Shown: in pieces, positions 1 to 6,013 of the stretch
How the letters are laid out: every line of letters starts with the position of its first letter
Numbering within the stretch: position 1 is the stretch's first letter
NCBI GenBank assembly: GCA_902490585.1
Contig: CABUEI010000048.1
Location: forward strand, 1 to 13,975
Reading direction: 5' to 3'
DNA length: 13,975 nt
Source of the DNA: an uncultured Oscillospiraceae bacterium
GTDB lineage: Bacteria; Bacillota; Clostridia; Oscillospirales; Ruminococcaceae
The notes under the pieces: model-generated
Databases searched by the model: none
What the model was told of the DNA's origin: nothing
The model's input: only the letters and a program-made list of their open reading frames with translations
Program-made: the position numbers and the translations under genes

Positions 1-15
1 TTGGCATAAATTTAA

Positions 16-44
16 CCCCGATTTGGAAACAAATCGGGGTTTTT
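16..44 (+). terminator. Perfect 9-bp hairpin with T5 tail, terminator-like on + strand
   Basis: CCCCGATTT (16-24) and AAATCGGGG (31-39) form a perfect 9-bp stem around a 6-nt loop, followed on the + strand by five T (40-44). Read rightward this is a classic Rho-independent terminator for a gene ending just left of the window. Read leftward the same hairpin lies in the transcript expected from the strong promoter at 93-121, and there it is followed only by TTAAATTT, so termination would be weak. Which direction matters cannot be settled without the sequence to the left. Confidence 0.6.
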
Positions 45-57
45 CTACAGTCTGAAT

Positions 58-89
58 CTTGCTCATGATTTTGAAATCAAATGAGCAAG
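58..89 (-). other. Inverted repeat at predicted 5' end of a leftward transcript
   Basis: CTTGCTCAT (58-66) pairs with ATGAGCAAG (81-89), and the inner GATTT (67-71) with AAATC (74-78), leaving a 2-nt bulge. It has no T-tract on either side, so it is not a standard terminator. The leftward promoter at 93-121 predicts a start near 86, so the RNA would begin inside this hairpin. Such 5'-end hairpins often protect RNA from 5'-dependent decay; here that role is inferred only. Confidence 0.5.
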
Positions 90-92
90 ATT

Positions 93-121
93 ATTATACG
101 TTAAATATTAAGCTTTGTCAA
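93..121 (-). promoter_or_regulatory. Perfect-consensus sigma-A promoter reading leftward
   Basis: On the minus strand TTGACA (116-121) is followed, after exactly 17 bp, by TATAAT (93-98), a full match to the vegetative consensus. The predicted start is near position 86. It points away from the aldo/keto reductase gene and out of the window, so it should drive a gene or small RNA to the left. An ATG on the minus strand at 7-5 is a possible start codon, but its Shine-Dalgarno candidate (GGGG, inside the 16-39 hairpin) is weak. Confidence 0.75.
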
Positions 122-143
122 GGGTAATCCGACTGTTTATGAA

Positions 144-159
144 ATGATAACGTTATCAT
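144..159. promoter_or_regulatory. 16-bp perfect palindrome, operator-like
   Basis: ATGATAACGTTATCAT is a perfect palindrome with a central CG, the general shape of LacI-family operators. It overlaps the stop codon of the aldo/keto reductase (156-158) and lies 22 bp upstream of the -35 box of the leftward promoter at 93-121, centred about 66 bp before the predicted start. It could be an activator or repressor site for that promoter. Alternatively it is simply a hairpin at the end of the reductase mRNA; on the + strand it is followed by six T. Confidence 0.4.
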
Positions 160-1157
160 TTTTTCTCATCAAGTAAAACAACGCCCTGTGCCGGATTTTT
201 GTCTATCGCACCGACTATTTTGTGAGGAATATACAGCTCTTCAAGGTATGCAATATCTTCGGCGGTCAGTTTTACATCGAAAGAACCTACAGCCTCTTCG
301 AGATATTTTATCTTTGTAGCACCGATAATGGGTGAAGCAACACCCTTTGCTATATGCCATGCTACAGCTATCTGCGACATTGCACAACCGTACTTTTCGG
401 CAAGTTCAGCAACACGCTTTACTATAAGCATATCCTGCTGTTCGGTGCGGTCATATTTACCCATTGCGACCTTGTCGGTCTTGCTCCTGAGAGTATCTGC
501 TTTCCATGCAGATCTTGCAAGATGTCCCGATGCAAGCGGACTGTACGGCATAAGCGAAACGTTCATCTGTTTACATATCGGGATAAGTTCACGTTCATCT
601 TCACGGTATAGCAGATTATAGTGGTTCTCCATAGCGGAGAACTGTGTCCAGCCGTTATCACGGGCAACGATCTGCATATTGTGGAACTGATAGCCGTACA
701 TTGCAGATGCACCGAGCGCACGGACTTTTCCTGCTTTCACAAGGCTGTCGAGAGCCTGCATTGTTTCTTCTATCGGTGTTTCATAGTCAAAGCGGTGAAC
801 AATGTAAAGATCGAGATAATCGGTACCGAGCCTTGACAGAGTGCCGTCAATTTCACGCTCTATAGCGGCTTTTGACAGTCTGCCCTCATTGAAATATACC
901 TTTGACGCAATTACAACTTTGTCACGGGGAACGTTTTTCAGTGCTTTTCCGAGATATTCTTCACTTGTTCCTGCCGAATAGCAGTTTGCGGTGTCAAAGA
1001 AGTTTATACCGTTATTAAGAGCGTAGTGAATCATTTCCTCGCTTTGCTTTTCGTCAAGCGTCCAGTCGTGCATAAGTCCCGCTTTGCCAAAGCTCATACA
1101 ACCAAGACAGATTCTTGATACCTTGATGTCGGTGTTGCCTAAAAATTCGTATTCCAT
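156..1157 (-). CDS. Aldo/keto reductase
   Basis: A soluble NAD(P)H-dependent oxidoreductase of the aldo/keto reductase superfamily, 333 residues, the usual length for the (beta/alpha)8 barrel. The full catalytic tetrad is visible: Asp55 in FFDTA, Tyr60, Lys86 in IASK and His121 in LYIVH. The C-terminal part contains the IIGATK segment typical of the cofactor-binding end. The substrate cannot be read from sequence; the family reduces aldehydes, ketones and sugar-derived carbonyls. It is the last gene of the birA-CLC-reductase operon and starts 12 bp after the CLC stop codon, with a GAGG ribosome site about 8 bp before the ATG. No classical terminator follows on the minus strand. Confidence 0.93.
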   Translation of the reverse strand: MEYEFLGNTDIKVSRICLGCMSFGKAGLMHDWTLDEKQSEEMIHYALNNGINFFDTANCYSAGTSEEYLGKALKNVPRDKVVIASKVYFNEGRLSKAAIEREIDGTLSRLGTDYLDLYIVHRFDYETPIEETMQALDSLVKAGKVRALGASAMYGYQFHNMQIVARDNGWTQFSAMENHYNLLYREDERELIPICKQMNVSLMPYSPLASGHLARSAWKADTLRSKTDKVAMGKYDRTEQQDMLIVKRVAELAEKYGCAMSQIAVAWHIAKGVASPIIGATKIKYLEEAVGSFDVKLTAEDIAYLEELYIPHKIVGAIDKNPAQGVVLLDEKK

Positions 1158-1169
1158 AAGAAAACCTCT

Positions 1170-2432
1170 TTATTTCGTATGTCTGTTTATGTATTTGCTG
1201 TGGAGCTTTGAGTACATAATTTTCTGACCTGTGTAAAGTCCGTAGTAGCCTGATAAGATATAGCTTACCGAGCAGGCGGCGGCAAAGAATAATATGCCCT
1301 CTCCGCCGAACAGCTCAATGCTGAGCAAGAGCGAGGTTACAGGGCAGTTTACTACTCCGCAGAACAGTGAAACAAGTCCCAATGCGGCGGTGAACTGCGG
1401 CGGCAGTCCGAACAGTGTGCCGAATAAGTTGCCGAATGTAGCCCCGATAAAGAATGACGGAACTATCTCGCCGCCCTTGTAACCGCCGGCTATTGTGATT
1501 ACGGTGAATACAAGTTTCAGTGCAAATGCCTCGGGGCGTGTAGTGCCTGTCATAGCGTCCATTATGATGTTCATTCCCGCACCGTTGTAATCTGTACCGA
1601 AAATAAGCGTCAATATTACGATAACACAGCCGCAGGCAAAAATCCGTATATAGCTGTTCTTGATTTTAGAGGATAACAGCTTTGACAGCTTATGCAGTGA
1701 AAAGCAGAATATGATGCTCAGCAGTGCGGTACCTACGCCCAATATCATAGCAAAAGCTACATTGATAATGTTGATTTCGGGTATCGGGATTTTATAAACA
1801 ACGGGTACAATTCCGAACAGCCGTGATATACCGAGTGCCACAACAGCAGAGAAGAAGCACGGAACGATTGCCGAGTAGTAGAACACTCCGACGCTGATAA
1901 CCTCCATTGCGAAGAACGTTGCAGTGACGGGCGTCCCGAACAGAGCAGAGAACAGTCCGCTCATTCCGCACATAACCAGAAGATTTCCGTTACGCTCGTC
2001 CATTTTTAAAAGCCTTGCTATCTCAGCCGATAAACCGCCGCCTATCTGTAGTGCCGCACCCTCACGTCCTGCCGAACCGCCGAATAGGTGTGTGATAAAA
2101 GCGGATATGAAGATAAGCGGAGCCATTCTGACAGGAATTTTACCCTCGGTTCTTATAGACGCGATTATTATATTAGTACCCGGGTCGTTTTTAAGTCCGC
2201 AGATACTGTACAGAAATACGATAGCAAGTCCCGCCAGCGGCAAAAAATAGACCATGAAAGAGTGTCCTGTGCGGAACTCTGTGGCAAATTCCATACACAA
2301 ATGGAAAAGCGAGCCGATAACTCCGCAAAACAGCCCCGTTATTCCCGATAGCACAAGCCATTTGAAAAACGTTTTCAGCGTTATGTAAAGCCGTTCACTG
2401 CGTATACGCAGATGATTCAGTAATTTATTCAT
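1170..2432 (-). CDS. CLC-type anion channel/antiporter, CLC-F-like
   Basis: An integral membrane protein of the CLC family, 420 residues with roughly ten hydrophobic segments. Pore motifs are visible: GTN near residues 85-87, GREGA at 122-126 with the gating glutamate at 124, and GGEIVP at 320-325. The THLFGGSAGREG context, the GTN motif in place of the GSGIP of chloride-type CLCs, and the compact length resemble from memory the fluoride/proton antiporter branch (CLC-F) more than E. coli ClcA. That assignment is inferred; chloride transport is the alternative. The start codon lies 2 bp after the birA stop codon, and the ribosome site (AGGGG) lies within the end of birA, so translation is probably coupled. 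I see no fluoride riboswitch upstream of the operon. Confidence 0.88.
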   Translation of the reverse strand: MNKLLNHLRIRSERLYITLKTFFKWLVLSGITGLFCGVIGSLFHLCMEFATEFRTGHSFMVYFLPLAGLAIVFLYSICGLKNDPGTNIIIASIRTEGKIPVRMAPLIFISAFITHLFGGSAGREGAALQIGGGLSAEIARLLKMDERNGNLLVMCGMSGLFSALFGTPVTATFFAMEVISVGVFYYSAIVPCFFSAVVALGISRLFGIVPVVYKIPIPEINIINVAFAMILGVGTALLSIIFCFSLHKLSKLLSSKIKNSYIRIFACGCVIVILTLIFGTDYNGAGMNIIMDAMTGTTRPEAFALKLVFTVITIAGGYKGGEIVPSFFIGATFGNLFGTLFGLPPQFTAALGLVSLFCGVVNCPVTSLLLSIELFGGEGILFFAAACSVSYILSGYYGLYTGQKIMYSKLHSKYINRHTK

Positions 2433-2434
2433 GT

Positions 2435-3433
2435 TTACCCCTGTCCATCTCTGACCGAAACCTCGGCAGAAGATAACGTATATATATTTCCCGTGTCGTT
2501 CTTTACTACAAGTCTTGCGTTTGTGTCAATGTCGGTTGCTGTAGCAAAGTATTCCCCGTTTGAAGATATTACTTTTATCCGTTTTCCGATTACGACAGAA
2601 TAACGCTTATATTCGTCAATCAGCTTTTCAATTGATGTGTGACTGTAAATGTCAAAGAAGTTATTGAGAATTTCAGCGGCAAGTGAGCATTTCAACTCGT
2701 TTCCTGCGGCTTCTTCGGAATAAAGACTGGACGCAATGTCGGAAATTTCGGACGGAAAGCCGCCTTTTGGTCGGCTGATATTGATACCCAGACCCATTAC
2801 CGCATATTGCAGACTGCCGCTTTCAAAATCCGTTACCGCTTCTGTCAGAATACCGCAGATTTTCTTGCCGTCAAGCATTATATCGTTGATCCACTTGATA
2901 CCTGCGTCTATTCCGCATACTTTTTTTATTGCTCTTATGACAGATACTGCCGCACCTGCGGTTATAAAAAACGCTTTATCGGCTTTGAAGTCGGGACGGA
3001 GAAGTATCGACATATAAATACCGCTGTCGGCAGGAGAGTAGAAGCTTTTTCCGTGTCTGCCTCTGCCCTCTGTCTGTTCGTTTGCTATAAGCACGGTTTT
3101 GTCGGGAGCACCGTTTTCGGCAGAAGAGCGGAGAAGTGTATTCGTCGAAGTTACGGTATCTTTTATAGTTATGTCGGCATCAGCAGCACACTTTTTCAGA
3201 AGCTGTCTTATCCTGAGTTGACCGTAGCGTGTAAAATCATCGGTTTCTCCACCGGACAGCAGATACCCTTTGTTCTGCACTGCGTCAATTATAAACCCGT
3301 CGGCTCTGAGTGTGTTGATTGCTTTCCAGACAGCATTACGGCTGACATAAAGCTGTTTTGATATATCCTCACCCGAAACATATTCGCCTTTACTGCTCAT
3401 GAGTATAAGAAGAACCTGTTCTTTTAATTTCAT
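2435..3433 (-). CDS. birA: Bifunctional biotin-protein ligase / biotin repressor BirA
   Basis: Attaches biotin to the acceptor lysine of biotin carrier proteins through biotinyl-AMP and, in bifunctional forms, represses biotin genes. The 332-residue protein has a winged-helix DNA-binding domain at about residues 1-60 (SGEDISKQLYVSRNAVWKAI), so it is the regulatory class. The ligase core follows, with the biotin/ATP loop GRGRHG at 123-128, KWINDI at 180-185 with the presumed catalytic Lys180, and a C-terminal SH3-like domain. Its substrate is probably the carrier protein encoded at 8899-9273. It is the first gene of an operon with the CLC transporter and aldo/keto reductase. An inverted repeat like a BirA operator lies 19-49 bp before the start codon, suggesting autoregulation. 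The ribosome site is AAAGG. Confidence 0.95.
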   Translation of the reverse strand: MKLKEQVLLILMSSKGEYVSGEDISKQLYVSRNAVWKAINTLRADGFIIDAVQNKGYLLSGGETDDFTRYGQLRIRQLLKKCAADADITIKDTVTSTNTLLRSSAENGAPDKTVLIANEQTEGRGRHGKSFYSPADSGIYMSILLRPDFKADKAFFITAGAAVSVIRAIKKVCGIDAGIKWINDIMLDGKKICGILTEAVTDFESGSLQYAVMGLGINISRPKGGFPSEISDIASSLYSEEAAGNELKCSLAAEILNNFFDIYSHTSIEKLIDEYKRYSVVIGKRIKVISSNGEYFATATDIDTNARLVVKNDTGNIYTLSSAEVSVRDGQG

Positions 3434-3451
3434 AAATAGAATTACCTTTCA

Positions 3452-3482
3452 CTGTCAACCGTAAGTTCGTTTTGGTTGACAA
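3452..3482 (-). promoter_or_regulatory. Candidate BirA operator upstream of birA
   Basis: On the minus strand TTGTCAACC (3474-3482) and GGTTGACAG (3452-3460) form an inverted repeat, eight of nine positions symmetrical, with a 13-bp spacer. The known bacterial BirA site is close to TTGTAAACC-N14/16-GGTTTACAA, so the half-sites match well but the spacer is slightly short. The site lies directly before birA, whose product carries the DNA-binding domain. I see no convincing -10 box nearby, so its relation to the promoter is unclear. Confidence 0.55.
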
Positions 3483-3491
3483 TTCAAACAC

Positions 3492-3517
3492 CAAAAACCG
3501 CAGAACTTATCTGCGGT
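3492..3517 (-). terminator. Rho-independent terminator of mrp
   Basis: Read leftward, ACCGCAGA and TCTGCGGT pair as an 8-bp stem with a 5-nt loop (3497-3517), followed by a T-run (3493-3497, partly in the stem). It begins 16 bp after the mrp stop codon and separates mrp from the birA operon. Confidence 0.85.
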
Positions 3518-3532
3518 CACGGTTAAATATAA

Positions 3533-4357
3533 TTAAAGTTTTTCAAGCATATCTGCTGTTTCATCGAGCCAGTCGCCCTCATAAAGTTCGATAAGACCCT
3601 TGTCGCAAGCTGCCGCTAATTTCGGGTTTATAGGCATTCTTGCAATATTCTTTATACCGTACTTTGCGGCAACTTCGTCTATATGGCTTTCACCGAAAAT
3701 TCTGTGACGTGCCTTGCAGTCTGGGCACTCGTAATATGACATATTTTCAACTATACCGAGTACGGAAACGTCCATCATTTCAGCCATTTTAACAGCCTTG
3801 CCGACAATCATCGAAACCAGCTCCTGAGGAGAGGTTACAACAATAATTCCGTCAACGGGAAGTGACTGGAATACGGTAAGCGGTACATCGCCCGTTCCGG
3901 GAGGCATATCAACAAACATATAGTCAACATCGTTCCAGATTACATCTGTCCAGAACTGCTTTACGGTATTTGCGATAACAGGACCTCTCCATACAACAGG
4001 GTCGGTTTCATCGGGTAAAAGCAGGTTAACTGACATTACTTCAATACCTGTCTTGGTCATAACAGGGTAGATACCCGTGTTGTCACCTGTTGCCTTTTCG
4101 TGAAGCCCGAAAGCCTTGGGAATAGAAGGACCGGTAATATCTGCGTCAAGAACTGCCGTCTTGAAGCCTTTTCTCTGCATAGCTACGGCAAGGAGAGATG
4201 TGACCATAGACTTACCTACGCCGCCCTTACCGCTGACAATTCCTATAACCTTCTTTATATGTGACAGTTCGTGGGGCTTTTCAAGAAAGCTCTGAGGTGT
4301 CGTTCTTTCACCGCAGCTCTGTGAACATGAACTGCAATCGTGAGTACATTCGCTCAT
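3533..4357 (-). CDS. mrp: Mrp/NBP35-family Fe-S cluster carrier ATPase
   Basis: A cytoplasmic P-loop ATPase of the Mrp/ApbC/Nbp35 group, which in studied members carries or delivers Fe-S clusters to apoproteins. The 274-residue protein has the deviant Walker A motif GKGGVGKS at 43-50, a switch region DADITGPS, DMPPGTGD, and the CPDC pair after ENMSYYE that bridges the cluster in the dimer. The N-terminus adds four cysteines (4, 8, 11, 15; C-x3-C-x2-C-x3-C), similar in idea to the N-terminal cluster of Nbp35. I chose the ATG at 4357 because an AAAGGA site precedes it by about 8 bp; the in-frame TTG 18 bp upstream lies on that ribosome site. The gene has its own promoter and terminator and appears to be monocistronic. 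Confidence 0.93.
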   Translation of the reverse strand: MSECTHDCSSCSQSCGERTTPQSFLEKPHELSHIKKVIGIVSGKGGVGKSMVTSLLAVAMQRKGFKTAVLDADITGPSIPKAFGLHEKATGDNTGIYPVMTKTGIEVMSVNLLLPDETDPVVWRGPVIANTVKQFWTDVIWNDVDYMFVDMPPGTGDVPLTVFQSLPVDGIIVVTSPQELVSMIVGKAVKMAEMMDVSVLGIVENMSYYECPDCKARHRIFGESHIDEVAAKYGIKNIARMPINPKLAAACDKGLIELYEGDWLDETADMLEKL

Positions 4358-4399
4358 AAAATCGTTTCCTTTCAATCGGCGAAAGCCGTTTATGCTGTA

Positions 4400-4428
4400 A
4401 GTATACCACTATTACTATAAAAAATCAA
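4400..4428 (-). promoter_or_regulatory. Sigma-A promoter of mrp
   Basis: TTGATT (4423-4428) and TATACT (4400-4405) on the minus strand are 17 bp apart. The predicted start lies about 36 bp before the mrp ATG. A small CGGC-GAAA-GCCG hairpin sits between the start and the ribosome site. Confidence 0.75.
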
Positions 4429-4472
4429 GGCAGGTTACTAAAAAAGACTTAATTCGTCCGATTTACAGATAC

Positions 4473-4506
4473 AAAAATAACCGCCGTGCATTACGCTTGG
4501 CGGTTA
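4473..4506 (-). terminator. Terminator of the efp/zinc-ribbon operon
   Basis: Read leftward, TAACCGCC (4499-4506) pairs with GGCGGTTA (4478-4485) as an 8-bp stem with a 13-nt loop, and the RNA continues with five U (4473-4477). It starts 14 bp after the stop codon of the zinc-ribbon gene. Confidence 0.85.
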
Positions 4507-4519
4507 CTGTAAATATCAA

Positions 4520-4972
4520 TTATTCGTGGTCGTGGTGGCAACCGCAGTCACATTCCTCGTCCTCTAAGCAGCTGAGGTCAAACTCAAGAGTTTCACCGCA
4601 GTTGGGGCAGGGAATCTCACCTGACTGAATTACATCAAAGTCAACTGTGATAGTGTTACCGCAGTTGGGGCAAGTTACTTCGTACATATCATCATCGAAG
4701 TCATCCTCGTCGCAGCAGTCATCGCAATCACAGTCATCGTAATCGTCGTCATCGCCGTAAACAACATCTTCGAGGCAGTCAACGCTTTCTTCCATATCGG
4801 TCATAACGTCAGCCACATCGTTCAGTTCTTCATCTATATCGCCGAGTGTCAGCGCAATATCGTCAAGTACGTCAACGATAGCAGCGAGCACTTTGCCTTC
4901 TTTTGTTGAATCATCAACACCGAGACCTTCTGCAAGTCCCTTGATGTATGATACTTTTTCTGCAACTGTCAT
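4520..4972 (-). CDS. CD1247-like acidic protein with zinc-ribbon motifs
   Basis: A 150-residue protein of unknown function. The N-terminal part (about 1-70; SYIKGLAEGLGVDDSTKEGK then a helical acidic region) matches from memory the CD1247 N-terminal family of Clostridia, which is commonly found next to efp. Residues 73-95 are almost only Asp, Cys and Tyr. They are followed by a two-knuckle zinc ribbon, CPNCG and CPNCG separated by 18 residues, and a tail rich in Cys and His (ECDCGCHHDHE). No DNA-binding helix is evident, and some database names calling such proteins AraC-like are probably wrong. The gene starts 29 bp after efp with a strong AAAGGAGG site and shares its operon and the terminator at 4473-4506. 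Confidence 0.85.
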   Translation of the reverse strand: MTVAEKVSYIKGLAEGLGVDDSTKEGKVLAAIVDVLDDIALTLGDIDEELNDVADVMTDMEESVDCLEDVVYGDDDDYDDCDCDDCCDEDDFDDDMYEVTCPNCGNTITVDFDVIQSGEIPCPNCGETLEFDLSCLEDEECDCGCHHDHE

Positions 4973-5001
4973 AGTAAAAATCCTCCTTTTACTGTCTGCA
5001 A

Positions 5002-5568
5002 TTACTTGTTTGTTACACGCTCCATATATTCACCTGTTCTAGTGTCGATACGGATTATATCACCGATCTCAACGAACAGAGGAACACGGATTTCAGCGCC
5101 TGTTTCGAGAGTAGCGGGCTTAGTTACGTTAGTAGCTGTATCGCCTCTGAAACCGGGGTCTGTATCTGTGATTTCAAGTTCTACAAAGTTGGGGGGTTCA
5201 ACACCGAATACCTTACCCTTGTAAGAAAGTATTTTACATACCATGTTTTCCTTAACGAACTTGAAGTTGTCAGAAAGTTCTGCCTTGTTTATCGGAACGT
5301 CTTCGTATGTTTCTGAATCCATGAAGTGATAAAGGTCACCGTCATTATAGGTGTACTCCATATCCTTTCTCTCAACGTAAGCTGTGGGGAACTTAGCTGT
5401 GGGGTTGTAGGACTTTTCAACTACCGAACCCGTAATTACGTTTCTGATCTTGGTTCTTACGAAAGCGGCACCTTTACCGGGCTTTACGTGCTGGAACTCA
5501 ATGATCTGCATTACGTTGCCGTCCTCTTCAAAGGTCATGCCGTTTCTGAAATCGCCTGCTGTGATCAT
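5002..5568 (-). CDS. efp: Translation elongation factor P
   Basis: Binds the ribosome between P and E sites and restores peptide bond formation at polyproline stretches. The 188 residues are the standard length for the three beta-barrel domains. The tip of domain I reads KPGKGAAF, with Lys32 at the position modified in many bacteria; no modification enzyme is encoded in the window. The C-terminal domain III contains the family segment DPGFRGDTATNVTKPA followed by GAEIRVPLFVEIGD and IRIDTRTGEYMER. The gene has a GGAGG site and a predicted 93-nt leader with two hairpins, and it is followed by the CD1247-like gene. In many Firmicutes a proline aminopeptidase precedes efp; here a long divergent spacer does. 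Confidence 0.97.
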   Translation of the reverse strand: MITAGDFRNGMTFEEDGNVMQIIEFQHVKPGKGAAFVRTKIRNVITGSVVEKSYNPTAKFPTAYVERKDMEYTYNDGDLYHFMDSETYEDVPINKAELSDNFKFVKENMVCKILSYKGKVFGVEPPNFVELEITDTDPGFRGDTATNVTKPATLETGAEIRVPLFVEIGDIIRIDTRTGEYMERVTNK

Positions 5569-5604
5569 ATTTTAAAATACCTCCGTATATTTTATCGGGT
5601 TTAT

Positions 5605-5648
5605 GCGGATATATCCGCCGCTGAAAGTCAATTTGATTTTCTCTCAGC
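5605..5648 (-). other. Two consecutive hairpins in the efp leader RNA
   Basis: Within the predicted efp leader, GCTGAGAG (5641-5648) pairs with CTTTCAGC (5620-5627), 8 bp with one G-U and a 13-nt loop. The 14-bp palindrome GCGGATATATCCGC (5605-5618) follows directly. Neither has a T-run, so they look like leader structure rather than a terminator. The function is unknown. Confidence 0.5.
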
Positions 5649-5667
5649 CCCATATTCTATCTATTAT

Positions 5668-5696
5668 ATTTTACATTATTCTCGTCATAATTGCAA
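5668..5696 (-). promoter_or_regulatory. Sigma-A promoter of efp
   Basis: TTGCAA (5691-5696) and TAAAAT (5668-5673) on the minus strand are 17 bp apart. An overlapping TATAAT just downstream could also act as a -10 box. The start is predicted about 93 bp before the efp ATG. Confidence 0.65.
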
Positions 5697-5831
5697 TACC
5701 TTTTTGAAATTTTTTTGAATTTGTGCGTTTTCTTTTATTTCCTATATTATTTTAACTGTTTTTGTACCGCTTATCACAAATACAGAATATTACAATTACT
5801 TTGATTTAAGTAGAATTTTGCTTAATTTTTT

Positions 5832-5848
5832 ATGTAACAATGTTACAT
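5832..5848. promoter_or_regulatory. 17-bp inverted repeat, operator-like
   Basis: ATGTAAC and GTTACAT form perfect 7-bp arms around AAT. The repeat lies about 80 bp upstream of the -35 box of the surface-protein promoter and 136 bp upstream of the efp -35 box. The shape suggests a dimeric regulator, but I cannot name one. Confidence 0.35.
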
Positions 5849-5928
5849 TAGGTTGATATGTGGAAAATGATGTGTGATGTTTGTGTAAAATCAACAAAAA
5901 TGTTAAGTTGCTTTGGTGACATTGCCTA

Positions 5929-5957
5929 TTGAATATAAAATCGTTTTCATTTATAAT
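5929..5957 (+). promoter_or_regulatory. Sigma-A promoter of the surface-protein gene
   Basis: TTGAAT (5929-5934) and TATAAT (5952-5957) are 17 bp apart on the + strand. The start near 5964 gives a leader of about 50 nt, with a weak AT-rich hairpin (ACAAAT/ATTTGT, 5965-5981) and a GGAGG site at 6001. Confidence 0.8.
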
Positions 5958-6013
5958 GAAGATAACAAATTTTATATTTGTACAAACTCAAAATTTTAAT
6001 GGAGGACATTAAC

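Larger units (their letters stand above)
5569..6013. other. 445-bp AT-rich divergent intergenic region
   Basis: This spacer separates leftward efp from the rightward surface-protein gene. It holds the efp leader hairpins and promoter (to 5696), the surface-gene promoter (5929-5957), and a 17-bp inverted repeat at 5832-5848. The middle (about 5700-5925) is very AT-rich with T-runs. I see no open frame with a ribosome site and no tRNA-like or known riboswitch structure there. Confidence 0.7.

Noticed and set aside
2807..3361. Long open frame on the + strand opposite birA (184 codons)
   Set aside because: It lies wholly antisense to a clear biotin ligase, has no ribosome site and its translation looks like no known family.
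3430..3458. TTGACA in the right half of the BirA-like repeat as a -35 box
   Set aside because: With 17-bp spacing the -10 position would be TTATGA on top of the start codon, which cannot give a usable birA mRNA.
3434..3532. Possible fluoride (crcB-type) riboswitch upstream of the birA-CLC operon
   Set aside because: I found no matching conserved loop or pseudoknot sequence; the spacer is explained by the mrp terminator and the BirA-like repeat.
4358..4375. TTG start extending Mrp by six residues
   Set aside because: That codon overlaps the ribosome site that serves the ATG at 4357.
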